Below the pieces are notes generated by a model, which was not told the origin of the DNA, made no database searches, and saw only the letters and a program-made list of their open reading frames with translations. DNA of 64,000 nucleotides from an uncultured Burkholderiales bacterium. GTDB taxonomy: Bacteria; Pseudomonadota; Gammaproteobacteria; Burkholderiales; Burkholderiaceae_C. Each line of letters starts with the position of its first letter. The stretch's first letter is position 1. This document shows, one piece after another, positions 32,187-40,989 of this stretch. The stretch lies in NCBI GenBank assembly GCA_937927685.1, contig CALBSC010000010.1:21539-85538 (forward strand). Direction: 5' to 3'. The translations under genes and the position numbers were made by a program.

Positions 32187-32930
32187 TCAGCGCTCCATGC
32201 CGGCAGCCTGGTACACCTGGATGGCGTCCGGGCTGGTCAAGAACTCGGCCAATGTCCTGGCCGCCGGGGCCTGTGCACTGCCGGCGAAGAGCCCGGCCGA
32301 GAACACCGTGAACAACTGGATCTCCGTCGGCAACGGCCCCAGGTACACCGTACCGGGCACGCCCTGCAACTCGCTGATCATCTGAATGCCCAGTTCGGCC
32401 TCGCCCTTGGCCACCAGCTCGGCCACGATGCCGCCAGCCGGTGTGATGGCCTTGGCCTTGATTTGCGGCGCAATGCCCAGCTTCTCGGTCACCGAGGCGA
32501 AGTACAGACCGCTGGCGCCGGTGGCGGTGTAGGTGACCGACCTGGCCTGTAGCAGGAATTGCTTGAAGGCCTCGACACTGCTGATATCGGGGCGTGGCGC
32601 CCCGGCACGAATGGCCACCCCGATGCCGGAGCGCGCGAGGTCCACCCGGCTGCCGGGCACGATGCGTCCTTGTTGCGTCAGCTGATCGATGAGGGGAGCG
32701 GTGAGCACCACCAGGTCGGCGGTGTCACCCGCATTGATTTTGCGCAGAATGATGTTTGAGGTGTCGTAGCTGATCAGCACCTTGTGTCCCGTGTTGCGCT
32801 CGAAGACTGGCAACAGTTGCTGGAACATCGCACTGACCCCGGTGGAGGCCATGACTTTGATGTCGGCGGCCCACGTCCCCACGGTGAAGGTGGCCAGCAG
32901 ACAGGCGCAGAAAAAACGGATGTGACGCAT
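32187..32930 (-). CDS. ModA-like periplasmic substrate-binding protein without transporter genes
   Basis: A 247-residue type II binding protein with a signal peptide (MRHIRFFCACLLATFTVG, cleaved near TWAAD). IKVMASTGVSAMFQQLLPVFERNTGHKV and the ISYDTSNIILRKINAGDTADLVVLTAP block are like ModA and related molybdate-type receptors, with the late EAELGIQMISEL segment. No modB or modC is adjacent, and the catabolic neighbours suggest an organic acid rather than molybdate. The ATG at 32930 has GGGAG six bases upstream. It follows the LLM oxidoreductase gene by 14 bp. Confidence 0.78.
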   Translation of the reverse strand: MRHIRFFCACLLATFTVGTWAADIKVMASTGVSAMFQQLLPVFERNTGHKVLISYDTSNIILRKINAGDTADLVVLTAPLIDQLTQQGRIVPGSRVDLARSGIGVAIRAGAPRPDISSVEAFKQFLLQARSVTYTATGASGLYFASVTEKLGIAPQIKAKAITPAGGIVAELVAKGEAELGIQMISELQGVPGTVYLGPLPTEIQLFTVFSAGLFAGSAQAPAARTLAEFLTSPDAIQVYQAAGMER

Positions 32931-32944
32931 CAAGAACTCCCGGG

Positions 32945-34000
32945 TCAGGCCACGCACGGCTGCGCGGCAAATTGAGGCATGACCTGTTCGCAAAACAGAT
33001 CAAGCGAGCGGCGTGATTCCTCGTAGCTCAGGTCGCCGAAGGCAAAGCGCGTCAGCACATAGGTGGCACCGGCTTTCTCCACTTCAGCGTGCAACTGTTC
33101 GGTGACTTGCTCGGGCGTGCCCACAATCACCATGCCCCCGGCGGTGGCTTGCGAGAAGTCTTCCGGGATGGGATAGGACTTCATCGGGTTGCCGTGTGCC
33201 CGCCACAGATGCTGCAAGCTGTTGTACCAGTGCGCAAAGCCGCGCTCGCCCAGGGCGTAGGCCTCTGCATGGGTTTCAGCCACCACGATATGACGGCCCA
33301 GACCGAGGAACGGCATGCGCAAATGGCCACCGCCGTGGTGCTGCGACCAGACCTCCCGGTACCGGTCGGTGATGTCATGGACCGGGCGCGCAGGGCCATT
33401 GCACACAATGTTCACACCGTGTTCGGCAGCCCAGGGGGCGGCCGCTGCCGCAGACAGTCCGTACCAGATCGGCGGGTGCGGCTTTTGCACACAGGTGAGT
33501 TCCATGGGCACGTTGTCAAACGTGTAATGTGACCCTTGAAAATTGAGGACCGGCGAGGTCAGGCCTTGCAGGATGACGGCATACGCCTCTTTGTACAACT
33601 CGCCCGACTCCTGCGCCTGAACACCAAAATACGACATCTCGTAGGGCGAACTGCCACGTCCCACGCCGAGTTCGAGGCGACCCTGGCTCATCTGATCGAG
33701 CATGCAGATTTCCTCGATCAATCGAAGCGGGTGCGTCAGGCTCAGGGCGTAGACCAGCGGCCCGAACCGCAAGCGCTGCGTGCGCTGTGCAACCGCCGCC
33801 AGAAAAATGCCGGGCGCACTGGCCATGCCCAGGGGCGTCGAGTGATGTTCAGCGATGTGATACGCATGAAACCCCTCACGGTCATACACCTCGGCCAGCT
33901 TGAGACGGTTTTCGTAATGCTGAGGTAACGGGACCGAGCCACGGTCAAGGTGGTCAAACACGCCAAAGGTGAGGGCAGTCGATTCAGGTACACCGCTCAT
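32945..34000 (-). CDS. LLM-class flavin-dependent oxidoreductase
   Basis: A 351-residue luciferase-like monooxygenase fold. Recognisable parts are HIAEHHSTPLGMASAPGIFLAAVAQRT, RLRFGPLVYALSLTHPLRLIEEICMLD and GRLELGVGRGSSPYEM, which form the FMN-binding barrel face. Such enzymes use reduced flavin and oxygen to attack diverse carbon-sulfur, carbon-nitrogen or carbonyl substrates. The substrate is unknown. Its start overlaps the cupin gene stop by 4 bp (33997-34000), so the two are co-translated and probably act on the same compound. Confidence 0.85.
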   Translation of the reverse strand: MSGVPESTALTFGVFDHLDRGSVPLPQHYENRLKLAEVYDREGFHAYHIAEHHSTPLGMASAPGIFLAAVAQRTQRLRFGPLVYALSLTHPLRLIEEICMLDQMSQGRLELGVGRGSSPYEMSYFGVQAQESGELYKEAYAVILQGLTSPVLNFQGSHYTFDNVPMELTCVQKPHPPIWYGLSAAAAAPWAAEHGVNIVCNGPARPVHDITDRYREVWSQHHGGGHLRMPFLGLGRHIVVAETHAEAYALGERGFAHWYNSLQHLWRAHGNPMKSYPIPEDFSQATAGGMVIVGTPEQVTEQLHAEVEKAGATYVLTRFAFGDLSYEESRRSLDLFCEQVMPQFAAQPCVA

Positions 34001-34545
34001 GGTTGTGACTCCAGTGGGTCAATGCCGTCGATCAGCACAAACGCGATGCGACAGACCGAGTCGGAACGATTCACCCATGCATGGTTGGTGCCTTGCTGAA
34101 TCAGCACATCACCTTCCTTGAGATGCACTTCCGAGTCGTCCAGCAGCATGTCAATCTCGCCTTTGAGCACCAGCGCGTAATCCACGCTCTTGGTGCGGTG
34201 CATGTAGGCGTGGCGCGCCGCCTTGCCGTCCGCGGAATGGTGGTCAACGCCCATGGATTTCAGCAGATCGGCCTGGTTCATGGCTTCGGCTTGCGCGGTC
34301 ACGGGGGGGAAGTCGACGATGCGCAGCACCGAACCGTTGGCTGGGGGCGGAACGCCGATGGTCCGATCGGCGCGGTCGGTTCGTGTATCCAGGCGGGCCG
34401 GGGTTTCGTCAGTCACCCACAGCAGGGTACTGACAAACCCCGCACCGGGACGAATTTTTTTATTCGGGGCGATGCCGTCCATTTCGATGATGGCTTTGCC
34501 CGAGTCATCATGACCGGTGACGATGCGGCGAATGGCGTGTTCCAT
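33997..34545 (-). CDS. Cupin-domain protein
   Basis: A 182-residue protein whose C-terminal half is a cupin_2 barrel: MHRTKSVDYALVLKGEIDMLLDD, EVHLKEGDVLIQQGTNHAWVNRSD. Candidate metal-binding residues are limited compared with catalytic cupins. The N-terminal half is typical of a group seen beside aromatic and organic-acid degradation genes. The ATG at 34545 was preferred because upstream sequence is arginine/proline-rich and reads as the shadow of the neighbouring Bug gene. It is coupled to the LLM oxidoreductase gene. Confidence 0.75.
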   Translation of the reverse strand: MEHAIRRIVTGHDDSGKAIIEMDGIAPNKKIRPGAGFVSTLLWVTDETPARLDTRTDRADRTIGVPPPANGSVLRIVDFPPVTAQAEAMNQADLLKSMGVDHHSADGKAARHAYMHRTKSVDYALVLKGEIDMLLDDSEVHLKEGDVLIQQGTNHAWVNRSDSVCRIAFVLIDGIDPLESQP

Positions 34546-34570
34546 GCGAAGGCTTTCTCTGAGGTAAGGA

Positions 34571-35566
34571 TCAATCGACGGTGGCGCCTGAAGCCTTGAT
34601 GGCCGGCGTCCAGCGGCGGTATTCGTTGCGGACAAATTCCTGCATCTCGGCCGGTGACAGGGCCGGGGTGGGCTCCATCGCGGCCTTGTCCAGCAAGACG
34701 GCATAGCCCGGTGTGGCTTGCAGGGTTTTGATCTCGTCGGCAATGGTGTCCACGATGGCAGGCGGCATGCCTGCAGGCCCCGCAAAGCCAATCCAGCCGG
34801 ACCAGTCATAGCCCGGCACGGTTTCCGCAATGGGGGGCACCGACGCCATCAGCACCGTGCGCTTGGCCATCGACGTGCCCATGGCAAACAGTTTGCCGCT
34901 CTTGATGTTGGGGATGGCGAGCGTGCCATCGAGGAAAGCCATGTCCACCTGACCCGACAGCAAGTCGGTCATGGAACTGTTGCTGCCTTTGTACGGCACG
35001 TGGGTGATCTCCAGGTTCAATTGCTTTTTCAGCAATTCCATGAAGATGTGATGGGGAGAACCGGTACCCGAGGAGGCATAGCTGTATTTGCCAGGCGATT
35101 TGCGCACCACCTCAATCCACTCTTTCATGTTGCGCGCAGGAAATGAAGGATGAACACTCAAAAAGAAATTGGTGGCGCCCAGTCGCGCAATGGGGGTGAG
35201 GTCCTTCAACGGGTCGATGCCGGGCTTGGACATCAGTTGCGGACCCAGACTCATGGTGGTCACCGTGGGCACCATCAGGGTATAGCCATCTGGCGGTGCA
35301 GCGGCCACCAGTTTGGCGCCCAGCAGCGTGCTGGCGCCAGCCTTGTTGTCGATCACCACCGGTTGTTTGAGCGACGCCTGCAGGCTGTCGGCAATGGAGC
35401 GACCCAGCACATCGACCAGCGAGCCCGGCGGAAACGGCACCACCAGCTTGATGGGTCGGTTGGGGTACTGGCGTGGCGCCTCTTGGGCCTGAGCAGACCA
35501 GGGCGTCAACCAGGTCAGCGCACAGGCCAGCAAACCGGCCTGCAACCAGGTCGCCCAAGCCTTCAT
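34571..35566 (-). CDS. Bug-family (TctC-like) periplasmic solute receptor 1
   Basis: A 331-residue periplasmic receptor with a signal peptide (MKAWATWLQAGLLACALTWL, cleaved after SAQAQ). Family hallmarks are YPNRPIKLVVPFPPGSLVDVLGRSIAD, the VIDNKAGAS loop, PPDGYTLM and ITHVPYKGSNSSMTDLLSGQVD. Bug proteins usually bind carboxylates with two water-mediated contacts. No tctA or tctB membrane gene is adjacent, as is common for Bug receptors in Burkholderiales. It is the first gene of the six-gene run to 29770 and is divergent from the dehydrogenase gene at 35730. Confidence 0.88.
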   Translation of the reverse strand: MKAWATWLQAGLLACALTWLTPWSAQAQEAPRQYPNRPIKLVVPFPPGSLVDVLGRSIADSLQASLKQPVVIDNKAGASTLLGAKLVAAAPPDGYTLMVPTVTTMSLGPQLMSKPGIDPLKDLTPIARLGATNFFLSVHPSFPARNMKEWIEVVRKSPGKYSYASSGTGSPHHIFMELLKKQLNLEITHVPYKGSNSSMTDLLSGQVDMAFLDGTLAIPNIKSGKLFAMGTSMAKRTVLMASVPPIAETVPGYDWSGWIGFAGPAGMPPAIVDTIADEIKTLQATPGYAVLLDKAAMEPTPALSPAEMQEFVRNEYRRWTPAIKASGATVD

Positions 35567-35729
35567 GTGAATTCTCGGGGGGCTAAAAAATGTCATGTCT
35601 GGATGAAGTGTTGTCATGCTGCAGGGCGGATGAGCGCGGTGGCAAGAATCTAGCGATGCCCCTGCTCACTGTCAACACGAACCGGCTTGTTTCATAATCC
35701 GCCCGTTACCTAAGAGACAGGGAGCGTTT

Positions 35730-36671
35730 GTGACAACTCAGCAGAAACCCCGAGTGGGCATCATCGGACTGGGCATCATGGGGGGCATCATGGGTGAAAC
35801 CCTGCTGCGCCAAGGCTATGACGTCGTGGGCCACGACATTGTGCCGGCCTGCCGTGCACGCTTGCGAAAAGCCGGTGGCGTGGTGGCTGCGTCGGGCGCG
35901 CAGGTGGCGCAACAGTGCGATGTGCTCATCATTTCGCTGGCGAGTTCCCAGGCGCTGGCCTCGGTGGTGGCGGATTTGGCGACCGTCCCGCATGGGGGCA
36001 CACCGCAAATCGTGATCGAAACCAGCACCCTGCCGGTGGCAGACAAGGAGCGCGCCGCCCAAGCCTTGAAGCAGCAGCGACGCAACATGCTGGACTGCCC
36101 CATCAGTGGCACGGCGGCCCGCATGAAAGACCGGGCCTGGACCATTTATGTGAGCGGCCCCAAGCGTGCCTGTCAGCAAGTGGCACCGATCTTTCAGGCG
36201 TTCACCGACATGGCGCCCTACATTGGTCCGCTCGGTGCGGGCACCAAACTCAAGTTTGCGGCCAACCACCTGGTGGCCATCTACAACGTGGCGTATGCCG
36301 AGTCGGTCAACCTGTGTCGCAAGATGGGTCTGGATCCGGCCATGGTGCTCAAGCACTTTGGCAACAGCCCGGTGTTGGGCACTGGGGTGATGCGCCTCAG
36401 AATGCCCTTCATGATTGACCGGCAGTATTCGCCGCCCACCATGAAGGTGGAGGTGTGGCAAAAGGACATGCAGGTGATTGGCGACATGGCCAAATCGGTG
36501 GACTGTCCCACGCCCCTGTTTCAAGCCACCGCGTCGATTTACACCGCGGCCATGGCCATGGGGCTCGCCCAGGAAGACACGGCGTCCACGGCCGAGGTGC
36601 TGGCGCAACTGTCCGGCGTCAAAGCCGCCTCACCCAGGCGGCCGCGCGGGGCGTCCAAGCGATCGGCCTGA
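35730..36671 (+). CDS. 3-Hydroxyisobutyrate/beta-hydroxyacid dehydrogenase-family protein
   Basis: A 313-residue NAD(P)-binding oxidoreductase. The Rossmann motif is VGIIGLGIMGGIMGETLL, the substrate block is LDCPISGTAARMKDRAWTIYVSG, and the catalytic lysine lies in GAGTKLKFAANHLVAIYNVAYAE. The C-terminus is basic and probably disordered (SPRRPRGASKRSA). The start is GTG at 35730 with AGGGAG upstream. Substrate is unknown; the divergent partner is a Bug receptor leading a catabolic run. Confidence 0.85.
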   Translation: MTTQQKPRVGIIGLGIMGGIMGETLLRQGYDVVGHDIVPACRARLRKAGGVVAASGAQVAQQCDVLIISLASSQALASVVADLATVPHGGTPQIVIETSTLPVADKERAAQALKQQRRNMLDCPISGTAARMKDRAWTIYVSGPKRACQQVAPIFQAFTDMAPYIGPLGAGTKLKFAANHLVAIYNVAYAESVNLCRKMGLDPAMVLKHFGNSPVLGTGVMRLRMPFMIDRQYSPPTMKVEVWQKDMQVIGDMAKSVDCPTPLFQATASIYTAAMAMGLAQEDTASTAEVLAQLSGVKAASPRRPRGASKRSA

Positions 36672-36680
36672 ATGCGCACC

Positions 36681-37682
36681 TCAGGGCCGGGCCGCTTGCA
36701 ACTTCCCGATGTCTGCTTCGAGTTGTCTCAGTTTGCCTTGCAGGGCACTGATCTGTCCGTTGAGTGCGCCGACGTTGACGAACACCTCGTTTTCGGCCGG
36801 GGCATTGAGCACACCGGCGTAGCCCAGCCAGGACGGCTCATACACCTTGACGCGCGAGAAGCCCAGGTCGCGCAAGATGACGGCCGTCTCGGAGGCGCGC
36901 ACACCGCTCTGGCAATAGACCACCGTCTCCTTGTTCGGATCGAGCTGGCTGTATAAGGCCCGCAGGTCGTTTTGCTGCTTGAGGGCCATGCCTTCGCGGT
37001 GGCTCACCTGGCGCGATGCCAGCTTGACAGCGGCGGCCGGGTCGACCCAATTGCTTTCATACGGGATGCTGATGGCGCCCTGGATATGACCGCCGCGAAT
37101 GGCACGAATGTCCTCGCCGGAAAATTCCTTGGGCGTGCGGGTGTCCACGATCTGCGCGCCGCCGGTTCGCACGCGATCGATCACGTCGTGGGTCCACAGC
37201 GTGCCCACACGCTCTTGCGAGAGTTGCAGCGTGACCGGCGGGAGCGAGACGGCTTGTTGTGACACCGCCTTGCCCGCGGCTTTCCAGGCATCGATGCCCC
37301 CGTGGTACACCTTGGCATGGGTGCCACCGTAATACTCGATCATGCGCGCGGCGAAGTAGGCGTAGGGGTCGCCCTGCGTGGCATAGACAATCACTTCCCG
37401 CTTCAGGATGTCGAGCCCGGCGCGACCAAACAACTGGCTGGCCACCGCGGCCGACGGCGGGTCTTCACGGTTGGGATCGCGAAACACATCACCCACGGCA
37501 CCAATGTTGATGGCACCAGGCAGATGACCTTGCGCGTAATCGGCCGGGGAGCGGGCATCCCACAGCACGGCGCCGCGCGCCACGGCGGGTTCGATGTCCG
37601 AGGTGTCCAGTACCAGACCGGCATGGCCGAGTTGGGCCACACAGGCCAGCACCCAGGCGCAGACGACAGACCGCAGTTGCAT
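36681..37682 (-). CDS. Exported double-rhodanese sulfurtransferase with inactive first domain
   Basis: A 333-residue protein with a signal peptide (MQLRSVVCAWVLACVAQLGHA) and two rhodanese domains. The second domain has the active-site cysteine in VVYCQSGVRASETA. The first domain has VIYATQGDPYAYFAARM at the same place, with no cysteine. A C-terminal helix rich in heptads (ALNGQISALQGKLRQLEAD) is likely a coiled coil. It should act in the periplasm on thiosulfate or persulfide sulfur. AAGGA precedes the chosen ATG at 37682; another in-frame ATG lies 18 bases upstream. Confidence 0.85.
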   Translation of the reverse strand: MQLRSVVCAWVLACVAQLGHAGLVLDTSDIEPAVARGAVLWDARSPADYAQGHLPGAINIGAVGDVFRDPNREDPPSAAVASQLFGRAGLDILKREVIVYATQGDPYAYFAARMIEYYGGTHAKVYHGGIDAWKAAGKAVSQQAVSLPPVTLQLSQERVGTLWTHDVIDRVRTGGAQIVDTRTPKEFSGEDIRAIRGGHIQGAISIPYESNWVDPAAAVKLASRQVSHREGMALKQQNDLRALYSQLDPNKETVVYCQSGVRASETAVILRDLGFSRVKVYEPSWLGYAGVLNAPAENEVFVNVGALNGQISALQGKLRQLEADIGKLQAARP

Positions 37683-37849
37683 GATGAATTGTCCTTGCAA
37701 GATATCGAGGAGTGCTATTGTGCCCGCGACCGTTGCGTTGCGCAGTCACCGGGTGTCCAGCACGCTGAAGTCGCCCAGGCGGCACGCGTGGGGCGCTTCG
37801 GGTCGGTAATATGTGCCACCATCATCACTCACTGCGCAGGAGACCCGCC

Positions 37850-38836
37850 ATGAACCGACGTGATCACATCCAGGCCCTGGCCGCGGGCATTCTTGCGGGG
37901 TGTCTGGGCGCACCGTCCGCCTGGGCCCAAGGGCTCTCGGGACGCACCTTGCGTTTTCTGGTCGGTTACCCGGTGGGCGGGGTGGCAGACTTCATTGCAC
38001 GCGCTTGCACCGAGGGATTGGGGACCAGCACGGGCGCCACGGTGGTGGTGGAGAACCGCCCGGGTGCGGCCGGCAACATCGCCATGGAGGCCGTGGCCCG
38101 CGCCACGCCTGATGGTTCGCTCTTGGGCATGTTCGGCAACTTGCAAGTCACCATGAACCCGCATGTGCCGCAACTGGCCCTCAAGGGGGTGGATCCGATG
38201 CGCAGCCTGGTGCCCGTGATTGCGCTGGCCGACATGATCCTGATGCTGGCGGTGTCGCCGCAGTTTGGGGTGAAAACCCTGGACCAGTTCATGGCCAAGG
38301 CCAAGGAGCAAGGCCCCAAGGTGCGCTTTGGACTCGCAGGCATTGGGACCCCCCATCACATGGCGGCCTTGTTGTTGCAAAAGCATGCCGGGCTCGACAT
38401 GACCCTGGTGCCTTACAAGGGCGGTCCTCCCATGATGGCCGATGCTGCGGGCGGTCACCTGGATGCGGTGTTCACCACCTTGCCGGTGGGCGGGCCGATG
38501 GTGGCCGCTGGCAAGTTGACCTGGATCGCCACGGTGCCGGCCACACCCATTCCGAGTCTGCCCGGCTTGCCCGCGCTGGCCCCCCTGCTCAATGGCGAGA
38601 CGGTGCCCACCGGCAACACCGTGTTCGCACCGGCAGGCACGCCCAACGCCGTGCTGGTGGAGTTGCACGACGCCTTGCGCAAACTGCTGGACACGCCGGC
38701 GCTGGTTGCACGCTTGCGAGCCAACGGCCTGGAGCCCCTGAACATTCCGCGCCAGGCACTGGCGCAACACCTGCGCGACGAGTCGGCCTACATGAAAGAC
38801 TTCCTCGCCAAAGTGAAGATTGATTTTTCGACTTGA
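37850..38836 (+). CDS. Bug-family (TctC-like) periplasmic solute receptor 2
   Basis: A 328-residue receptor with an N-terminal export signal (MNRRDHIQALAAGILAGCLG, cleaved after AWAQ). It keeps RTLRFLVGYPVGGVADFIARA, VVENRPGAAGNIAMEAVA and LVPYKGGPPMMADAAGGHLD. The first arginine pair with following hydrophobics could be read by the Tat system. AGGAG precedes the ATG at 37850. It is 16 bp upstream of the LigJ-like hydratase gene, so its ligand may be a pathway acid such as a carboxymuconate or pyrone derivative. Confidence 0.87.
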   Translation: MNRRDHIQALAAGILAGCLGAPSAWAQGLSGRTLRFLVGYPVGGVADFIARACTEGLGTSTGATVVVENRPGAAGNIAMEAVARATPDGSLLGMFGNLQVTMNPHVPQLALKGVDPMRSLVPVIALADMILMLAVSPQFGVKTLDQFMAKAKEQGPKVRFGLAGIGTPHHMAALLLQKHAGLDMTLVPYKGGPPMMADAAGGHLDAVFTTLPVGGPMVAAGKLTWIATVPATPIPSLPGLPALAPLLNGETVPTGNTVFAPAGTPNAVLVELHDALRKLLDTPALVARLRANGLEPLNIPRQALAQHLRDESAYMKDFLAKVKIDFST

Positions 38837-38852
38837 ACGGAGCACCGGATTC

Positions 38853-39881
38853 ATGATCATCGACGTCCACGGTCATTTCACGACCACCCCACCGCAGGTG
38901 GCGGATTTCAGAAAACGGCAAGTGGCCGAGTTCAAGCGAACTGGCCAGGTGCTGAGCGATCCCCCCGCGGTCAGCGACGAGGAAATTCGCACCGGCATCG
39001 AAACTAACCAGCTGCGCATCATGAACGAGCGCGGCGTGGACCTGACCATTTTTTCGCCCCGCGCGATTGGCATGGACCATCACGAGGGCAACGAGGCCAC
39101 CAACATCGTGTGGGCGCGCTATTGCAACGACCTCATTGACCGTGCGTGCCGCCTGTACCCCGATCGCTTTGTGGGCGTGTGCCAGTTGCCGCAGGCGCCG
39201 GGTGTGCGTCCCGGCCGTGCAGTGATCGAGGAACTCGAGCGCTGTGTGAACACCCTGGGGTTCATCGGTGCCAACCTCAACCCGGACCCCAGCGGCGGAC
39301 ACTGGAGCGATCCGCCCTTGTGGGACAAGGACTGGTGGTACCCCTTGTACGAAAAGATGGTGGAACTCGATGTGCCCGCCATGATCCACGTGAGTGGCTC
39401 CTGCAACCCGCACTTCAATGCGGTGGCGACGCACTACATCAACGGGGACACCACCGCGTTCGTGCAGTTTCTCACCTCGGACATCTTCAAGGACTTTCCG
39501 ACCCTGAAGTTCATCATCCCGCACGGCGGTGGTGCCGTGCCCTACCACTGGGGACGCTACCGCGGCATCGCGCTGGACATGGGCTTGCCGCCGCTGGAGG
39601 ACAAGGTGTTGTCCAACGTGTTCTTTGACACCTGCGTGTACCACCAGGCCGGCATTGACCTGCTGTTGAAAGTGGTGCCCACCGCCAACATCCTGTTTGC
39701 GTCGGAGACGGTGGGGGCGGTGCAAGGCATCGATCCCTTGACCGGGCATTACTTCGATGACACACGCCGTTACATCGAAGGCTCCGAGGTGGCGAACGAG
39801 GCCATCCGTCGCCGGGTGTACTCGGAGAACGCGCTGGGGGTGTATCCGAGGTTGCGAGCCCATCCCCGCTGTTGCGGTTGA
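38853..39881 (+). CDS. ligJ: LigJ-like 4-oxalomesaconate hydratase (amidohydrolase family)
   Basis: A 342-residue metal-dependent hydratase/hydrolase of the LigJ branch. Recognisable segments are IIDVHGHFTT (H6 and H8 as metal ligands), NPDPSGGHWSDPPL, YEKMVELDVPAMIHVSGSCNP, FKDFPTLKFIIPHGGGAVPYHWGR, FFDTCVYHQAGIDLL and ILFASETVGAVQGIDPLTGHYFDDTRRYIE. LigJ hydrates 4-oxalomesaconate in the protocatechuate 4,5-cleavage pathway. No ligAB, ligC or ligI is in the window. The start at 38853 begins exactly at the metal-ligand strand. It lies between two Bug receptor genes on the same strand. Confidence 0.8.
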   Translation: MIIDVHGHFTTTPPQVADFRKRQVAEFKRTGQVLSDPPAVSDEEIRTGIETNQLRIMNERGVDLTIFSPRAIGMDHHEGNEATNIVWARYCNDLIDRACRLYPDRFVGVCQLPQAPGVRPGRAVIEELERCVNTLGFIGANLNPDPSGGHWSDPPLWDKDWWYPLYEKMVELDVPAMIHVSGSCNPHFNAVATHYINGDTTAFVQFLTSDIFKDFPTLKFIIPHGGGAVPYHWGRYRGIALDMGLPPLEDKVLSNVFFDTCVYHQAGIDLLLKVVPTANILFASETVGAVQGIDPLTGHYFDDTRRYIEGSEVANEAIRRRVYSENALGVYPRLRAHPRCCG

Positions 39882-39938
39882 GGTTTCTGCGCGTGACGCT
39901 GTGGCGAACCCGGCGCGTCACTCAGGCACAATGACGCG

Positions 39939-40916
39939 ATGACTTGGAATCGTCGCTTCTTCTTGCACGGATTGGCCGCCACTTTCTGTCTGGGCAGCAC
40001 GGGCATGGCCCTCGGGCAGACCGCCTCGTGGCCCACCAAGCCGGTCCGGCTGTTGGTGGGCTTTCCCGCCGGCTCCACGCCCGACAGCAGTGCGCGTGCA
40101 TTGGCCGAGGGCTTGTCTGCGGTGCTCGGACAGTCCGTGATTGTCGAGAACCGCCCCGGCGCGTCCGGCAACCTGGCGGCGGACCTGGTGGCCAAGGCGC
40201 AGGACGATCACACCCTGGGGGTGGTGATCAATGGCAACCTCACCTCGGCCAGGATGCTCAACCCCAACCTGAGTTATGACCCGGCGCGCGACTTCACCTT
40301 CCTCAGCTTGCTGACCACGGCGCCGTTGGCCTTGGTGGCGCGCGCCGACCTGCCCGAAGGCACGGCTTTTTTGGAAGCCGCCGTGCAACAAGGCGACCGC
40401 TGGAATTATGGATCAGTGGGCGCGGGTTCGGTGGCGCATCTGGGCATGGAGCAACTCAAGCTCAAAGTGCCGGGTCTCAAGCCCGTGCATGTGCCGTATC
40501 AGGGCAACCCGGCAGTCATCACCGCCTTGCTGGGCGGGCAGATTCACATGGCCCTGGTGCCGCCGGGCTTGGCCATGCCGCACGTCAAGACGGGTCGGTT
40601 GCATGTCATTGGCCTGACGGGCGGGCGCAGCACCCTGGTGCCCGAGTTGGGCGCGTTGAGTGAAATCGGCGTGAAGCAGTTCAACCTCGAGGTGTGGACC
40701 GCCTTGATTGGACCTGCGCAGCTTTCCAAGGCGGCACAACAGCGGTTGGCGCAAGAAGTCCCCGCGGTGGTGCGCAGCGCCACCACCCATCAGCGCTTGT
40801 TCACGCAAGGGTGGAACGCGGTGGGCTCGTCGCCGGAGGGTTTGCGCCGGCGCGTGGCCGACGAGAGTGCTATCTTGGGTGGCATCATCCGGTCGGCCAA
40901 CATCAAGACCGAGTGA
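39939..40916 (+). CDS. Bug-family (TctC-like) periplasmic solute receptor 3
   Basis: A 325-residue receptor with a signal peptide (MTWNRRFFLHGLAATFCLGS) cleaved near ALGQ. It contains KPVRLLVGFPAGSTPDSSARALAE, VIVENRPGASGNLAADLVA and VHVPYQGNPAVITALLGGQIH. The DHT segment replaces the usual PDGYT turn (AQDDHTLGVVING). It follows the LigJ-like gene by 57 bp and may belong to the same transcript. No membrane partner is adjacent. Confidence 0.87.
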   Translation: MTWNRRFFLHGLAATFCLGSTGMALGQTASWPTKPVRLLVGFPAGSTPDSSARALAEGLSAVLGQSVIVENRPGASGNLAADLVAKAQDDHTLGVVINGNLTSARMLNPNLSYDPARDFTFLSLLTTAPLALVARADLPEGTAFLEAAVQQGDRWNYGSVGAGSVAHLGMEQLKLKVPGLKPVHVPYQGNPAVITALLGGQIHMALVPPGLAMPHVKTGRLHVIGLTGGRSTLVPELGALSEIGVKQFNLEVWTALIGPAQLSKAAQQRLAQEVPAVVRSATTHQRLFTQGWNAVGSSPEGLRRRVADESAILGGIIRSANIKTE

Positions 40917-40989
40917 GTCGGACCGCAACGGAGTCGGTTCACGCCTTGATGGACAGGCTGTATTCAGAACTGCCGTTCCACCCAGACGA

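Noticed and set aside
31332..32552. 406-codon plus-strand frame opposite the dienelactone hydrolase-like and ModA-like genes
   Set aside because: It crosses two real genes on the minus strand and lacks any recognisable domain or initiation signal.
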